DNA from: Lientehia hominis
GTDB lineage: Bacteria > Bacillota > Clostridia > Lachnospirales > Lachnospiraceae
NCBI RefSeq assembly: GCF_021044755.1
Contig: NZ_JAJNOR010000001.1
Span: 868,001-932,000, forward strand
Reading direction: 5' to 3'
Length of the DNA stretch: 64,000 bases
Made by a program: the position numbers and the translations under genes
Shown here: piece after piece, positions 52,150 through 60,914 of the stretch
Position numbering within the stretch: the stretch's first letter is position 1
Layout of the letters: each line of letters opens with the position of its first letter
Notes under the pieces: model-generated
Told to the model about the DNA's origin: nothing
Seen by the model: the letters and a program-made list of their open reading frames with translations, nothing else
The model's database searches: none

Positions 52150-53051
52150 CTGAAATCACCCAGAGTCCTGATCTCCATTTCCAGTAAAACTCCGAACTTT
52201 TCCTGGACCCGTTTCTGTATATCCCGGCACAGATTCAGGACATTTTCTGCCGTCGCACCGCCTTTATTGACCACGAAGCCACAGTGCTTTTCCGAGACGC
52301 AGGCCCCTCCTACCGCGTAGCCCCTAAGGCCCGCGTCCATGATCAATTTACCTGCAAAGTATCCTTCTGGACGCTTAAATGTGCTGCCGGCGCTGGGAAA
52401 CTCCAGCGGCTGTTTTTCCTTCCGTCTGGCAGACAGCTCATCCATCCTGGCCCTGATCTGTGTCTTGTCTCCGGAGGTCAGATCCACTTCCACTTCTGTC
52501 ACAATATATTTTCCGGGCAGGATGCAGCTCCTGCGATAGCCCATATCCAGCTCGGCCAGGCTCAGCTCTTTTTCTTCTCCGTCTTCCGTCAGGACCCGGG
52601 CGCACCGAACAACCTGCGCCATCTCTCCTCCATAAGCTCCCGCGTTCATCACCATGGCTCCGCCGAGAGTCCCGGGAATGCCTGATGCGAATTCCAGACC
52701 TGTGAGTCCCTCTTCCAGTGCTTTCAGAGCTACCTTCGCCAGCATGGCGCCGGAACCGGCACGGAGCCCTCCGGCAACAGCCTCCACTTGTCCGAAAGCC
52801 TTCCCCATATGGATGATCACGCCCCGATATCCTCTGTCGCTGACCAGAAGATTACTTCCGTTTCCAAGGATAAAATACGGCTTCTCCATTTCCCGGCACA
52901 GCCGGATTGTCTTTCCCAGTCCGTCGCGTCCGCCCGGTGTCACAAAATAGTCCGCAGGACCTCCTATCTGAAATGTCGTGTGCTTTTTCATCGGTTCATC
53001 ACAGCATACCTGAATTCCCGCCTCCTGCAGTCTGTCGCAAAATAAATCCAT
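52146..53051 (-). CDS. murB: UDP-N-acetylenolpyruvoylglucosamine reductase
   Basis: A 301-residue FAD enzyme completing UDP-N-acetylmuramic acid synthesis for peptidoglycan. Flavin-binding motifs are KKHTTFQIGGPADYFVTP, ILGNGSNLLVSDRGYRG and ASGIPGTLGGAMVMNAGAYG. The catalytic serine is in FPSAGSTFKRP, and the substrate-binding glutamate in the last 20 residues (LEMEIRTLGDF). The short type II form lacks the insertion of E. coli MurB. CAGGAG lies six bases before the ATG. It follows hprK by 73 bases. Confidence 0.96.
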   Translation of the reverse strand: MDLFCDRLQEAGIQVCCDEPMKKHTTFQIGGPADYFVTPGGRDGLGKTIRLCREMEKPYFILGNGSNLLVSDRGYRGVIIHMGKAFGQVEAVAGGLRAGSGAMLAKVALKALEEGLTGLEFASGIPGTLGGAMVMNAGAYGGEMAQVVRCARVLTEDGEEKELSLAELDMGYRRSCILPGKYIVTEVEVDLTSGDKTQIRARMDELSARRKEKQPLEFPSAGSTFKRPEGYFAGKLIMDAGLRGYAVGGACVSEKHCGFVVNKGGATAENVLNLCRDIQKRVQEKFGVLLEMEIRTLGDFS

Positions 53052-53124
53052 ATACTTCTCCTGCCTGATTTTATTTACTTGATGATATGATATTCAGTCT
53101 TGTCAAAGATATTTTCTCCGTCTG

Positions 53125-54081
53125 TTATTTTTCCTCTTCCGCGGCGTCCGTTCTGCTCTTCATCAGATTCCTCTGTACTCGATTGTAAAGCTCCTTGGCG
53201 GCGTTATAGCCCATTTTCTTCTGGCGGTAATTAACGGCTGCCGATTCTACGATGATCGCCAGGTTACGGCCCGGACGGATTGGAATATTGTGACAGACCA
53301 CCTTATTGCCCAGGAACTCCGTATACTGTTCATCCATGCCCAGCCGGTCATACTCCTTATCTCTGTCCCAGTCCTCCAGATTGATCACCATATCAATGGT
53401 CTGGGTGTTCTTCACACTTTCCACGCCAAACAACGTCTTTACATCCAGTATGCCGATGCCGCGCAGCTCGATCATATGCCTGGTGATATCGGGGGCCGTC
53501 CCCACCAGCGTATCATCACTGACCTTGCGGATCTCCACCACATCATCAGTCACAAGACGGTGGCCTCTCTTGATCAGCTCCAGGGCGGCCTCACTTTTTC
53601 CAATGCCGCTCTCACCCATAATCAGCACACCCTCGCCAAACACATCAACCAAAACGCCATGGATGCTGATGCTGGGCGCCAGCTGAACCTTCAGCCAGCG
53701 GATCACTTCCGCCATAAAGTCGGAAGTCGTCTTTTTTGTGGAAAGAAGGGGAATATTGTATTTAATCGCCAGCTTCCTGACTTCATCGTCGGGCTCCAGA
53801 CTCCTGGCATATACCAGACAAGGTATCTCCCGGCTGAAGATCTGCTCGTACATGGCGACCTTTGCGGATTCACACATGGTGCTTGTATAAGCATACTCCA
53901 CATTTCCGATCACCTGTACCCGCTCATGGCTGAAATGGTCAAAAAAGCCTGCCAGCTGCAGGGCGGGCCTGTTGATGTCCGGATAGTTGATCTCTATATC
54001 CGTAATATCGATTTCCGGCGTCAGGTTTTCCAGCTTCATTTTATCGATCAAGTTGCTCAGCTTTACCACTGGTGAATTCAT
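53125..54081 (-). CDS. hprK: HPr kinase/phosphorylase
   Basis: A 318-residue enzyme that phosphorylates or dephosphorylates Ser46 of HPr and Crh, the sensor of carbon catabolite control in Firmicutes. Walker A is MGESGIGKSEAALELIKRGH, and the HprK signature IELRGIGILDVKTLFG and a hinge MVINLEDWDRDKEYDRLG follow. The ATG at 54081 has AGGAGG five bases upstream; the open frame ten codons earlier is unlikely to be used. A promoter lies at 54141-54169. Its likely substrate, the Crh-like protein, is encoded three genes downstream in the same direction. Confidence 0.96.
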   Translation of the reverse strand: MNSPVVKLSNLIDKMKLENLTPEIDITDIEINYPDINRPALQLAGFFDHFSHERVQVIGNVEYAYTSTMCESAKVAMYEQIFSREIPCLVYARSLEPDDEVRKLAIKYNIPLLSTKKTTSDFMAEVIRWLKVQLAPSISIHGVLVDVFGEGVLIMGESGIGKSEAALELIKRGHRLVTDDVVEIRKVSDDTLVGTAPDITRHMIELRGIGILDVKTLFGVESVKNTQTIDMVINLEDWDRDKEYDRLGMDEQYTEFLGNKVVCHNIPIRPGRNLAIIVESAAVNYRQKKMGYNAAKELYNRVQRNLMKSRTDAAEEEK

Positions 54082-54140
54082 CTTTTCCTCCTTACGACCC
54101 GCTGATTCCAAAGATACCGCAGGGTGCTCCCGTTTTTTTC

Positions 54141-54169
54141 ATACTATCACAGGAGAGAAACAAGCGCAA
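54141..54169 (-). promoter_or_regulatory. Sigma-A promoter of hprK
   Basis: TTGCGC, a 17-base spacer and TAGTAT on the minus strand, in the 96-base gap between uvrC and hprK. Moderate match; read-through from uvrC is also likely. Confidence 0.5.
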
Positions 54170-54177
54170 GTACGGAA

Positions 54178-56025
54178 TCAGCTGTGGAAAAACTCGTAGA
54201 CTGCCTGTGCCGACGCTTCATTCATCTGCGGCAGCCCGGCCAGTTCCTCCACGGAAGCCGCTTTCAGCTGCTCCATCGTCTTAAAATACCGCATCAGCGC
54301 TTTCCGGCGCACAGGCCCTATCCCTTTAATGTCTTCCAGCACGGAGTGGACCTGGTCCCTGCCGCGGAGACTCCTGTGATATTCTATGGCGAAACGGTGG
54401 GCTTCATCCTGAATCCTGGTCAAAAGCCGGAATCCCTCTCCGTGGTGCTCCAATGGCAGCTCTCTTCCTTCAAAGTATAAAGCTCTGGTCCTGTGATTGT
54501 CATCCTTCACCATGCCGCAGACCGGAATGTCCAGCTTAAGCTTCTCCAGCACCTGCTTCGCTACGGAGACCTGTCCCTTGCCTCCGTCCATCATGATGAT
54601 ATCCGGAAACCGGTCAAACCCTCCGGTTTCCCGGATACCGGCCTGTTCTTCCTTCCCATGGACAAAGCGCCTGGTCAGCACTTCTTCCATGGAAGCATAA
54701 TCATCCGGCCCTTTGACTGTCTGTATCCGGAATTTCCTGTAATCCGCCCGTTTCGGACGTCCATACTCGTAGACCACCATAGAGCCCACCGACTGGAATC
54801 CGCTGATGTTGGAAATATCAAAGGCTTCCATCCGCACGATGCCCGAAAGCCCGAGGATCTCTTCCAGCTCTTTTACCGCACCCGTTGTCTTTTGCTCTTC
54901 TCTCTTTATCTTTTCCCTGTCCTGGTTTAAAATAATGCTGGCATTTTTTTCCGCCATCTCCATGAGCCGGGCTTTCTCTCCTTTTTTCGGCACCCGAAGG
55001 ACCACCTTCTGCCCTCTTTTTTTACTCAGCCAGCTCTCAATGATCTCCCGTTCTCCGTCCTCCACGTCATGCTGAATCATCAGCTCCTTTGGTATAAACG
55101 GAGTTCCCGCGTAAAACTGTTTGATAAAGCCTGTCATGATCTGAGCCGGACCGTCTCCTTCTCCAATGGATAAATGAAAATTGTCCCGGCCGATGAGCTT
55201 GCCCTCTCTCATAAAGAAAATCTGCACCACGGCATCCCTGCCGTCATCCGCAAACGCGATGATGTCCCGGTCCTCCTGAACGCTGTCCGTGATCTTCTGG
55301 GTCTGTGCGATCTTCTGGACGCTGAATAACAGCTCCCGCACCGATGCGGCTGTTTCAAAATCCAAAGTCTCCGCGGCCTCCTTCATCTGCTTCTCCAGCA
55401 CATTCAGGATATTATCATAATGCCCTCCCAAAAATTCCAGGACCTGGTTCACCGATTCCCGATATTTCTCCTGGCTGATATATCCTTGGCAGGGAGCCTC
55501 GCACTGCCTGATATGGTAATTCAGACACGGCCGCTCCTTTCCGATATCCTTTGGAAGATTCCTGTGACAGGTACGTATTTTATACAGCTTATGGATCAGT
55601 CCGATGCTGTCTTTCACGGCGCCAGCGCTGGTGTAGGGGCCAAAGTAGCGGGATTTGTCCCGCTTCATGTCTCTGGCGAACAGCACTCTGGGATAAGCCT
55701 CTCCCACCGTCACCTTGATATAAGGATAATTCTTGTCATCCTTCAGCATGGTATTATACCGCGGCTTATATTCCTTGATCAAATTGCTTTCCAGCACAAG
55801 GGCTTCCAGCTCCGAATCTGTAACAATATATTCAAACCTGGCAATCCGGGAAACCATTTTATTGATTTTCGCAGTTTTTCCCCGACTGCTCTGAAAATAC
55901 TGGCGCACACGGTTTTTCAGGCTGATTGCCTTTCCCACATATATGATCTCGTCTTTATCGTCGTGCATCAGATAGACCCCCGGCTTTCCCGGAAGCTTCT
56001 TAAGCTCCTCCTCTATGTCAAACAT
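54178..56025 (-). CDS. uvrC: Excinuclease ABC subunit C
   Basis: A 615-residue nucleotide-excision repair nuclease that makes the incisions beside UvrB-marked lesions. The GIY-YIG domain is at the start (GVYLMHDDKDEIIYVGKAIS), a UVR motif lies at about 200-235, and the RNase H-like second nuclease domain (MEAFDISNISGFQSVGSMVV, FPDIIMMDGGKGQVS) and C-terminal helix-hairpin-helix pairs (LEDIKGIGPVRRKALMRYF) follow. The start is ATG 56025 with GGGAGGG upstream. The frame is open for about 150 more codons, but that part is repeat copy B and is not protein. Confidence 0.96.
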   Translation of the reverse strand: MFDIEEELKKLPGKPGVYLMHDDKDEIIYVGKAISLKNRVRQYFQSSRGKTAKINKMVSRIARFEYIVTDSELEALVLESNLIKEYKPRYNTMLKDDKNYPYIKVTVGEAYPRVLFARDMKRDKSRYFGPYTSAGAVKDSIGLIHKLYKIRTCHRNLPKDIGKERPCLNYHIRQCEAPCQGYISQEKYRESVNQVLEFLGGHYDNILNVLEKQMKEAAETLDFETAASVRELLFSVQKIAQTQKITDSVQEDRDIIAFADDGRDAVVQIFFMREGKLIGRDNFHLSIGEGDGPAQIMTGFIKQFYAGTPFIPKELMIQHDVEDGEREIIESWLSKKRGQKVVLRVPKKGEKARLMEMAEKNASIILNQDREKIKREEQKTTGAVKELEEILGLSGIVRMEAFDISNISGFQSVGSMVVYEYGRPKRADYRKFRIQTVKGPDDYASMEEVLTRRFVHGKEEQAGIRETGGFDRFPDIIMMDGGKGQVSVAKQVLEKLKLDIPVCGMVKDDNHRTRALYFEGRELPLEHHGEGFRLLTRIQDEAHRFAIEYHRSLRGRDQVHSVLEDIKGIGPVRRKALMRYFKTMEQLKAASVEELAGLPQMNEASAQAVYEFFHS

Positions 56026-56055
56026 CGAGTCCCTCCCTTCCGAATAGCTGAAACT

Positions 56056-56735
56056 GTTACTGTATACCTTTAAATATCTTTCAAATAAATTCATTTTTAT
56101 AGCCCTAGGAGACAGGAGGAAGTCCGCTTCCATCCAGGCGGGTCGCTGGCAACCGTAACCAGCATCTTTGCGGCCTTCGGTCGGTCCTTTCCAACTGACA
56201 TGGATAAATCGATATTTTTCCATGTCAGATTCCAACAAAAATCCGCATGATATGCGATTTTTGCCTCCCTTCGGCCAGGAAGATCCTGCCAACGCCTTTG
56301 CAGCGCTCCCCTTACGATGGAATCGGATCATTCCTCCTGCTCCTCTTCCCGCACCGAAATAACCTCCAGTTTGTTTTGAAAGCCATTGAGGCGGCCACGG
56401 AGGCCCGCCGCCGTAAGGCGGGCGGTCCGTGCGGATATCCGATCCTTTTCTGGAATCAGGAAAATGGCGCATGTCTGAAACGGTGCGGCAGACAGGGCGC
56501 CGGCAGAAAGATTCCGGGCCGACCTAAAGGAGAGCGCCGCAGGGCAGCGGCCGGTGTTCCCCAGGCGGAAGGAGACAAAAACGGAAAATCCGATTCCGTT
56601 TTTGAGCGAACAGGAGACGGGAAATCATAAAGATTTCCTGTCGACATGTGAGCGGTACTTCCGGAGCGGGGATAAAGCGGCCCCTGCATCGCCAGCGAAC
56701 CGAAATCATGACGGCTCGGAACTTCTGCCGATTTC
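56056..56735. repeat. Intergenic repeat element, copy B
   Basis: On the minus strand this region matches copy A (36655-37088) nearly end to end, from TTTGAAAGATATTTAAAGGT beside uvrC to the GGCAGA..CCGGCAGAA segment near 56500. Relative to A it carries an insertion (about 56180-56270) holding a terminator-like hairpin and a perfect 10-bp hairpin (CTGACATGGA/TCCATGTCAG). It also has an extra inverted copy of the CAGCGAACCGAAATC..CTTCTGCCG module (56693-56730). 56736-56850 has no gene or recognisable repeat apart from small hairpins. Confidence 0.7.
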
Positions 56736-56851
56736 TTGGCTAGGACTAATAGAATGATTCCAAAAAGTATTTAGTATCATACCCAAAGGCACCCCTAAAT
56801 ACATGCCCTCCGAGCAGGCGCACTTCGTGCGGCAAGGTATAAAATAAGAAT

Positions 56852-56885
56852 CCCGGCCAGGCTCCTCAGGAGTCTCCCGGCCGGG
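56852..56885 (-). terminator. Terminator of ftsH
   Basis: CCCGGCC and GGCCGGG with an inner CCTGAGG core form a strong hairpin. On the minus strand ATTCTTATTTT follows. It lies about 35 bases after the ftsH stop. Confidence 0.8.
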
Positions 56886-56920
56886 TTCCCACACTCATTT
56901 ATCAAATTCAGAAGAATGCT

Positions 56921-59002
56921 CTATTCTTCTTTTCCATCATCCCCTGATTCCGGTTCTCCGGCTTCCGCCCCGTCTTCTTTATCCGAATCGAGATTGGCCG
57001 CATTCAAGTCTGCCGCACCCACACTGCGGACCTCATCTTCCTGTTCCGGTTTTTGTCCGCCGGCAATTTCCGCCGTTTTCTTTTCAGGAGCCGTTTCTTC
57101 CACGGGCTCTCCTTTGATCTCACGGAAGATACGCATGAACTCTTTGCCCGTGATCGTTTCCCGTTCGATCAGGAACGCGGCGATCTTATCCAGCGCCTCG
57201 CGGTTCTGGGACAGCAGACGCTTTGCCTCTTCATGGGCTTCCTCCAGCATCAGCTTGACCTCGCTGTCTATCTCAGCGGCAGTCACATCGGCACAGTTGA
57301 GCACCGCCCTGCCGTCCAGATATTTGCTCTCAACGGATTCAAGGCCCATCAGACCGAACTTCCTGGACATTCCATACTGGGTGACCATGGCTCTGGCCAC
57401 AGCGGTCGCCCGTTCAATATCATTGGCCGCTCCCGTAGTCACTGTGTCAAACACAAGCTCCTCGGCAGCCCTGCCGCCCAAAAACTGCACCAGCATGGCT
57501 TTCAGTTCCGCCTCGCTGTTCAGATACTTCTCTTCCTCCGGCACGTTCATCACATAACCAAGGGCGCCCATGGTGCGGGGCACGATGGTGATCTTCTGTA
57601 CCGGCTCCGAATCCTTTTGGAGAGCGCTGACCAGCGCATGGCCCACTTCGTGATAAGAAACGATCCTGCGCTCCTTCTCGCTCATGATACGGTCCTTCTT
57701 CTCCTTGCCTACGAGCACTACTTCCACGGCTTCAAACAGATCGGCCTGGCTGACCACGTGGCGTCCGTGCTTCACTGCGTTGATAGCTGCTTCATTTATC
57801 ATATTTGCCAGGTCAGAACCCACTGCGCCGGACGTCGCCAGCGCAATCGCTTCCAGATCTACGGAGTCATCCATAAGGACATCTTTGGAGTGCACCTTCA
57901 GTATATTGATACGGCCCTTCAGATCCGGTTTATCAACGATGATCCGGCGGTCCAGACGTCCGGGACGCAAAAGTGCCTTATCCAGGATTTCCGGACGGTT
58001 CGTCGCTGCCAGAATGAAGACGCCTTTATTGGAATCAAAACCGTCCATCTCCGAAAGCAGCTGATTGAGCGTCTGTTCTCGCTCATCATTCCCTCCGCCG
58101 TATCGGGAATCACGGCTCTTGCCTATGGCGTCGATCTCATCTATGAAGACGATGCACGGCGCGTTTTCCTGGGCCTTTTTAAACAGGTCACGTACTCTGG
58201 ATGCACCGACACCCACAAACATTTCCACAAAATCAGAACCGGAAAGAGAAAAGAACGGCACTTTGGCTTCACCGGCCACAGCCTTTGCCAGCAGTGTCTT
58301 ACCGGTTCCTGGAGGTCCCACCAGCAGGGCTCCTTTCGGCAGTTTGGCGCCGATGGTTGAATATCTTCCTGGATTGTGGAGGAAATCCACGATCTCCTGG
58401 AGCGATTCTTTGGCCTCGTCCTCTCCGGCCACATCCTTGAATGAAACACCGGTCTCCTTTTGGACGTCATACATCTTGGCGTTGCTCTTGCCCACGCCCA
58501 TGACTCCGCCGCCGCCGGAACGTCTCATGATAAACATGAGGAATATCCACACCAAAGCGACCGGCAGGATATATACCAGCAGAATATCGAGCAGCGTGGA
58601 ATTGGTGTTTGGCTTTTTCCCTTTTATCTCTACATTGGAACTTAACAGTGTGGAGGTCAGATCCGGATCTTCTATCCGCACCGTATAATAGGTCTCAGTC
58701 TGCAGATAGTAAAAAGGCGAGTCCTCCGTGCTCTGCACCGTATAATCGGACACAGGTGTGATCAGGATCTCATCGTCCTTGATAACTACGGATTTCACCT
58801 TCCCGTCCTTCACCATCTGAATGAAATCGCTGTATGTCACCTCAGTCCTGGTACCGTCGGAAAGGAAGCTGCTCATCATGGAAACACACAGCAGCGTGAC
58901 TACAGCGGCCACTACCAGGAGCAGGATCATCTGATTATTCCTGCCCGGCTTGTTTCCATTCCCGTTCCCTTTCTGGTTCCGGTTCTGATTTGGGTTATCC
59001 AT
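56921..59002 (-). CDS. ftsH: ATP-dependent zinc metalloprotease FtsH
   Basis: A 693-residue membrane protease for quality control of membrane and soluble proteins. An Asn/Gly-rich start precedes membrane helices at about 24-46 and 137-160 flanking a short outer domain. The AAA+ module has GPPGTGKTLLAKAVAGEA, FIDEIDAIGKSRD and LLRPGRLDRR, and the M41 protease has YHEVGHALV (HExxH). The C-terminal 50 residues are strongly acidic. AAAGGAG precedes the ATG. A promoter and terminator make it a single-gene unit, divergent from pyrG. Confidence 0.97.
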   Translation of the reverse strand: MDNPNQNRNQKGNGNGNKPGRNNQMILLLVVAAVVTLLCVSMMSSFLSDGTRTEVTYSDFIQMVKDGKVKSVVIKDDEILITPVSDYTVQSTEDSPFYYLQTETYYTVRIEDPDLTSTLLSSNVEIKGKKPNTNSTLLDILLVYILPVALVWIFLMFIMRRSGGGGVMGVGKSNAKMYDVQKETGVSFKDVAGEDEAKESLQEIVDFLHNPGRYSTIGAKLPKGALLVGPPGTGKTLLAKAVAGEAKVPFFSLSGSDFVEMFVGVGASRVRDLFKKAQENAPCIVFIDEIDAIGKSRDSRYGGGNDEREQTLNQLLSEMDGFDSNKGVFILAATNRPEILDKALLRPGRLDRRIIVDKPDLKGRINILKVHSKDVLMDDSVDLEAIALATSGAVGSDLANMINEAAINAVKHGRHVVSQADLFEAVEVVLVGKEKKDRIMSEKERRIVSYHEVGHALVSALQKDSEPVQKITIVPRTMGALGYVMNVPEEEKYLNSEAELKAMLVQFLGGRAAEELVFDTVTTGAANDIERATAVARAMVTQYGMSRKFGLMGLESVESKYLDGRAVLNCADVTAAEIDSEVKLMLEEAHEEAKRLLSQNREALDKIAAFLIERETITGKEFMRIFREIKGEPVEETAPEKKTAEIAGGQKPEQEDEVRSVGAADLNAANLDSDKEDGAEAGEPESGDDGKEE

Positions 59003-59074
59003 ATATTATTTTCTCCTTTATGCTCCTATATCGGCAGTTAAGCTGTTTTTCTGTCCACCGAAGCTGTCTTTACT

Positions 59075-59102
59075 ATTATAAAGCATTTCCATAATAAATC
59101 AA
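59075..59102 (-). promoter_or_regulatory. Sigma-A promoter of ftsH
   Basis: TTGATT, a 16-base spacer and TATAAT on the minus strand, ending 72 bases before the ftsH ATG. No CIRCE or CtsR-like operator was recognised around it. Confidence 0.7.
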
Positions 59103-59243
59103 TACATCCATCATGAAATATTGTTCACATTTCTTAAGGATTTATAAAATTTTCCGCAAAAAGTCCTAGCATTATTTTTTTTCCGGTTGTATACTATATA
59201 AGTTATTTTTGACATAATCTCTTACTCAAAAGGAGGACAAAAC

Positions 59244-60854
59244 ATGCCCGTAAAATACGTGTTCGTTACCGGCGGCGTGGTATCCGGCCTCGGAAAAGGA
59301 ATTACGGCAGCATCCCTTGGGCGCCTGCTGAAATCCAGAGGCTACACCGTCACCATGCAGAAATTTGACCCCTACATCAACATCGACCCGGGTACCATGA
59401 ACCCCATCCAGCACGGAGAGGTCTTCGTCACCGACGACGGAGCCGAGACTGACCTGGATCTTGGACATTACGAAAGATTCATTGATGAAAGTCTCACTAA
59501 AAATTCCAACGTAACCGCAGGTAAGATTTACTGGTCTGTTTTATCTAAAGAAAGACGGGGAGATTTCGGCGGGGGCACCGTACAGGTCATCCCTCATATC
59601 ACCAACGAGATCAAAGACCGTTTTCATCGAAATTATTCCACCCAAGAAACTGAAATCGCCATTATAGAAGTGGGCGGCACCGTAGGCGACATAGAAAGCC
59701 AGCCATTCCTGGAAGCCATCCGCCAGTTCCAGCACGACGTCGGCCATGAAAACGCCATTCTGATCCATGTGACTCTGATTCCTTATCTAAAAGCTTCCGG
59801 AGAGCTGAAGACAAAGCCCACCCAGGCCAGCGTAAAGGAACTGCAGGGCATCGGAATCCAGCCGGATATCATCGTATGCCGTTCCGAGTATCCTCTTGAC
59901 GACCAGATCCGCTCTAAGATCGCCCTATTCTGTAATGTTCCCGCCAGCCATGTTCTGCAGAACCTGGATGTTGACATTTTATATGAAGCCCCGCTCGCCA
60001 TGGAGAAGGAGCATCTGGCTGAGGTCGCATGCCAATGCCTGAGACTCAGCTGTCCCAAACCAGATTTGGCGGAATGGGAGGCAATGATAGAAGCCTGGAA
60101 AAAGCCCAGGAAAAAAGTCACTGTGGCACTGGTGGGAAAATACATCCAGCTCCATGACGCATATATCAGCGTAGTCGAGGCCCTCCGTCACGGCGCTGTA
60201 GCCAATCACGCAGACGTCACGATCAAATGGGTCGATTCTGAAACTGTAACAGACAAAAACGCAGCCGAGATCCTTGGAGACACGGCGGGTATCCTGGTAC
60301 CAGGAGGTTTCGGAAGCCGGGGCATCGACGGCAAGATTTCCGCCATCAAGTATGCCCGTGAGAACTGTGTCCCATTCCTCGGCCTCTGTCTCGGTATGCA
60401 GCTGGCCATCGTGGAGTATACCCGCAATGTGATTGGATATGGGGACGCCCACAGTGTGGAACTGGATCCCCAGACAGCCCATCCGGTCATCCATCTGATG
60501 CCCGACCAGAACGGAATTGAAGACATCGGCGGCACACTGAGACTTGGGTCTTATCCCTGCGTCCTGGACAAATCCACAAAAGCTTATGAGCTTTACGGTC
60601 AGGAGATCATCCACGAACGCCACAGACACCGCTATGAGGTCAACAACGATTTCCGAAAGGTCATGGAGGAAAGCGGCCTGACACTCTCCGGCATTTCCCC
60701 CGACGGACGCATTGTGGAAATGATTGAATTGAAATCTCATCCTTGGTTCCTGGCGACTCAGGCCCACCCGGAACTGAAGTCCCGGCCCAACCGGCCCCAT
60801 CCTCTGTTCCGCGGCTTCGTTGGCGCTGCCCTTAAGCATCAGGAAGGAAAATAA
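59244..60854 (+). CDS. pyrG: CTP synthase
   Basis: A 536-residue enzyme making CTP from UTP, ATP and glutamine. The synthetase half starts KYVFVTGGVVSGLGKGITAA, with INIDPGTMNPIQHGEVFVT. The glutamine amidotransferase half has the nucleophile in FLGLCLGMQLAIVEY and the final FLATQAHPELKSRP with His and Glu of the triad. AAAGGAGG lies before the ATG. The upstream gap (59103-59243) is AT-rich. I saw no hairpin of the kind used for CTP-sensing attenuation in Bacillus pyrG. It is the only plus-strand gene in the last 30 kb. Confidence 0.98.
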   Translation: MPVKYVFVTGGVVSGLGKGITAASLGRLLKSRGYTVTMQKFDPYINIDPGTMNPIQHGEVFVTDDGAETDLDLGHYERFIDESLTKNSNVTAGKIYWSVLSKERRGDFGGGTVQVIPHITNEIKDRFHRNYSTQETEIAIIEVGGTVGDIESQPFLEAIRQFQHDVGHENAILIHVTLIPYLKASGELKTKPTQASVKELQGIGIQPDIIVCRSEYPLDDQIRSKIALFCNVPASHVLQNLDVDILYEAPLAMEKEHLAEVACQCLRLSCPKPDLAEWEAMIEAWKKPRKKVTVALVGKYIQLHDAYISVVEALRHGAVANHADVTIKWVDSETVTDKNAAEILGDTAGILVPGGFGSRGIDGKISAIKYARENCVPFLGLCLGMQLAIVEYTRNVIGYGDAHSVELDPQTAHPVIHLMPDQNGIEDIGGTLRLGSYPCVLDKSTKAYELYGQEIIHERHRHRYEVNNDFRKVMEESGLTLSGISPDGRIVEMIELKSHPWFLATQAHPELKSRPNRPHPLFRGFVGAALKHQEGK

Positions 60855-60870
60855 AAGCTTCCTATTAAGA

Positions 60871-60896
60871 GGACCATGCACAGATGTGCATGGTCC
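60871..60896 (+). terminator. Terminator of pyrG
   Basis: GGACCATGCAC and GTGCATGGTCC form a perfect 11-bp stem with a four-base loop, followed by TTCTAATTATTATT. It lies between convergent genes and may serve both. Confidence 0.75.
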
Positions 60897-60914
60897 TTCT
60901 AATTATTATTACGG

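Noticed and set aside
56026..56472. Open frame extending uvrC upstream by about 150 codons
   Set aside because: It runs through repeat copy B, lacks a ribosome binding site at its far end, and UvrC relatives start at the MFDIEEELK position, where GGGAGGG is present.
59103..59243. CTP-sensing attenuator upstream of pyrG
   Set aside because: No terminator hairpin lies between the likely promoter region and the ATG.
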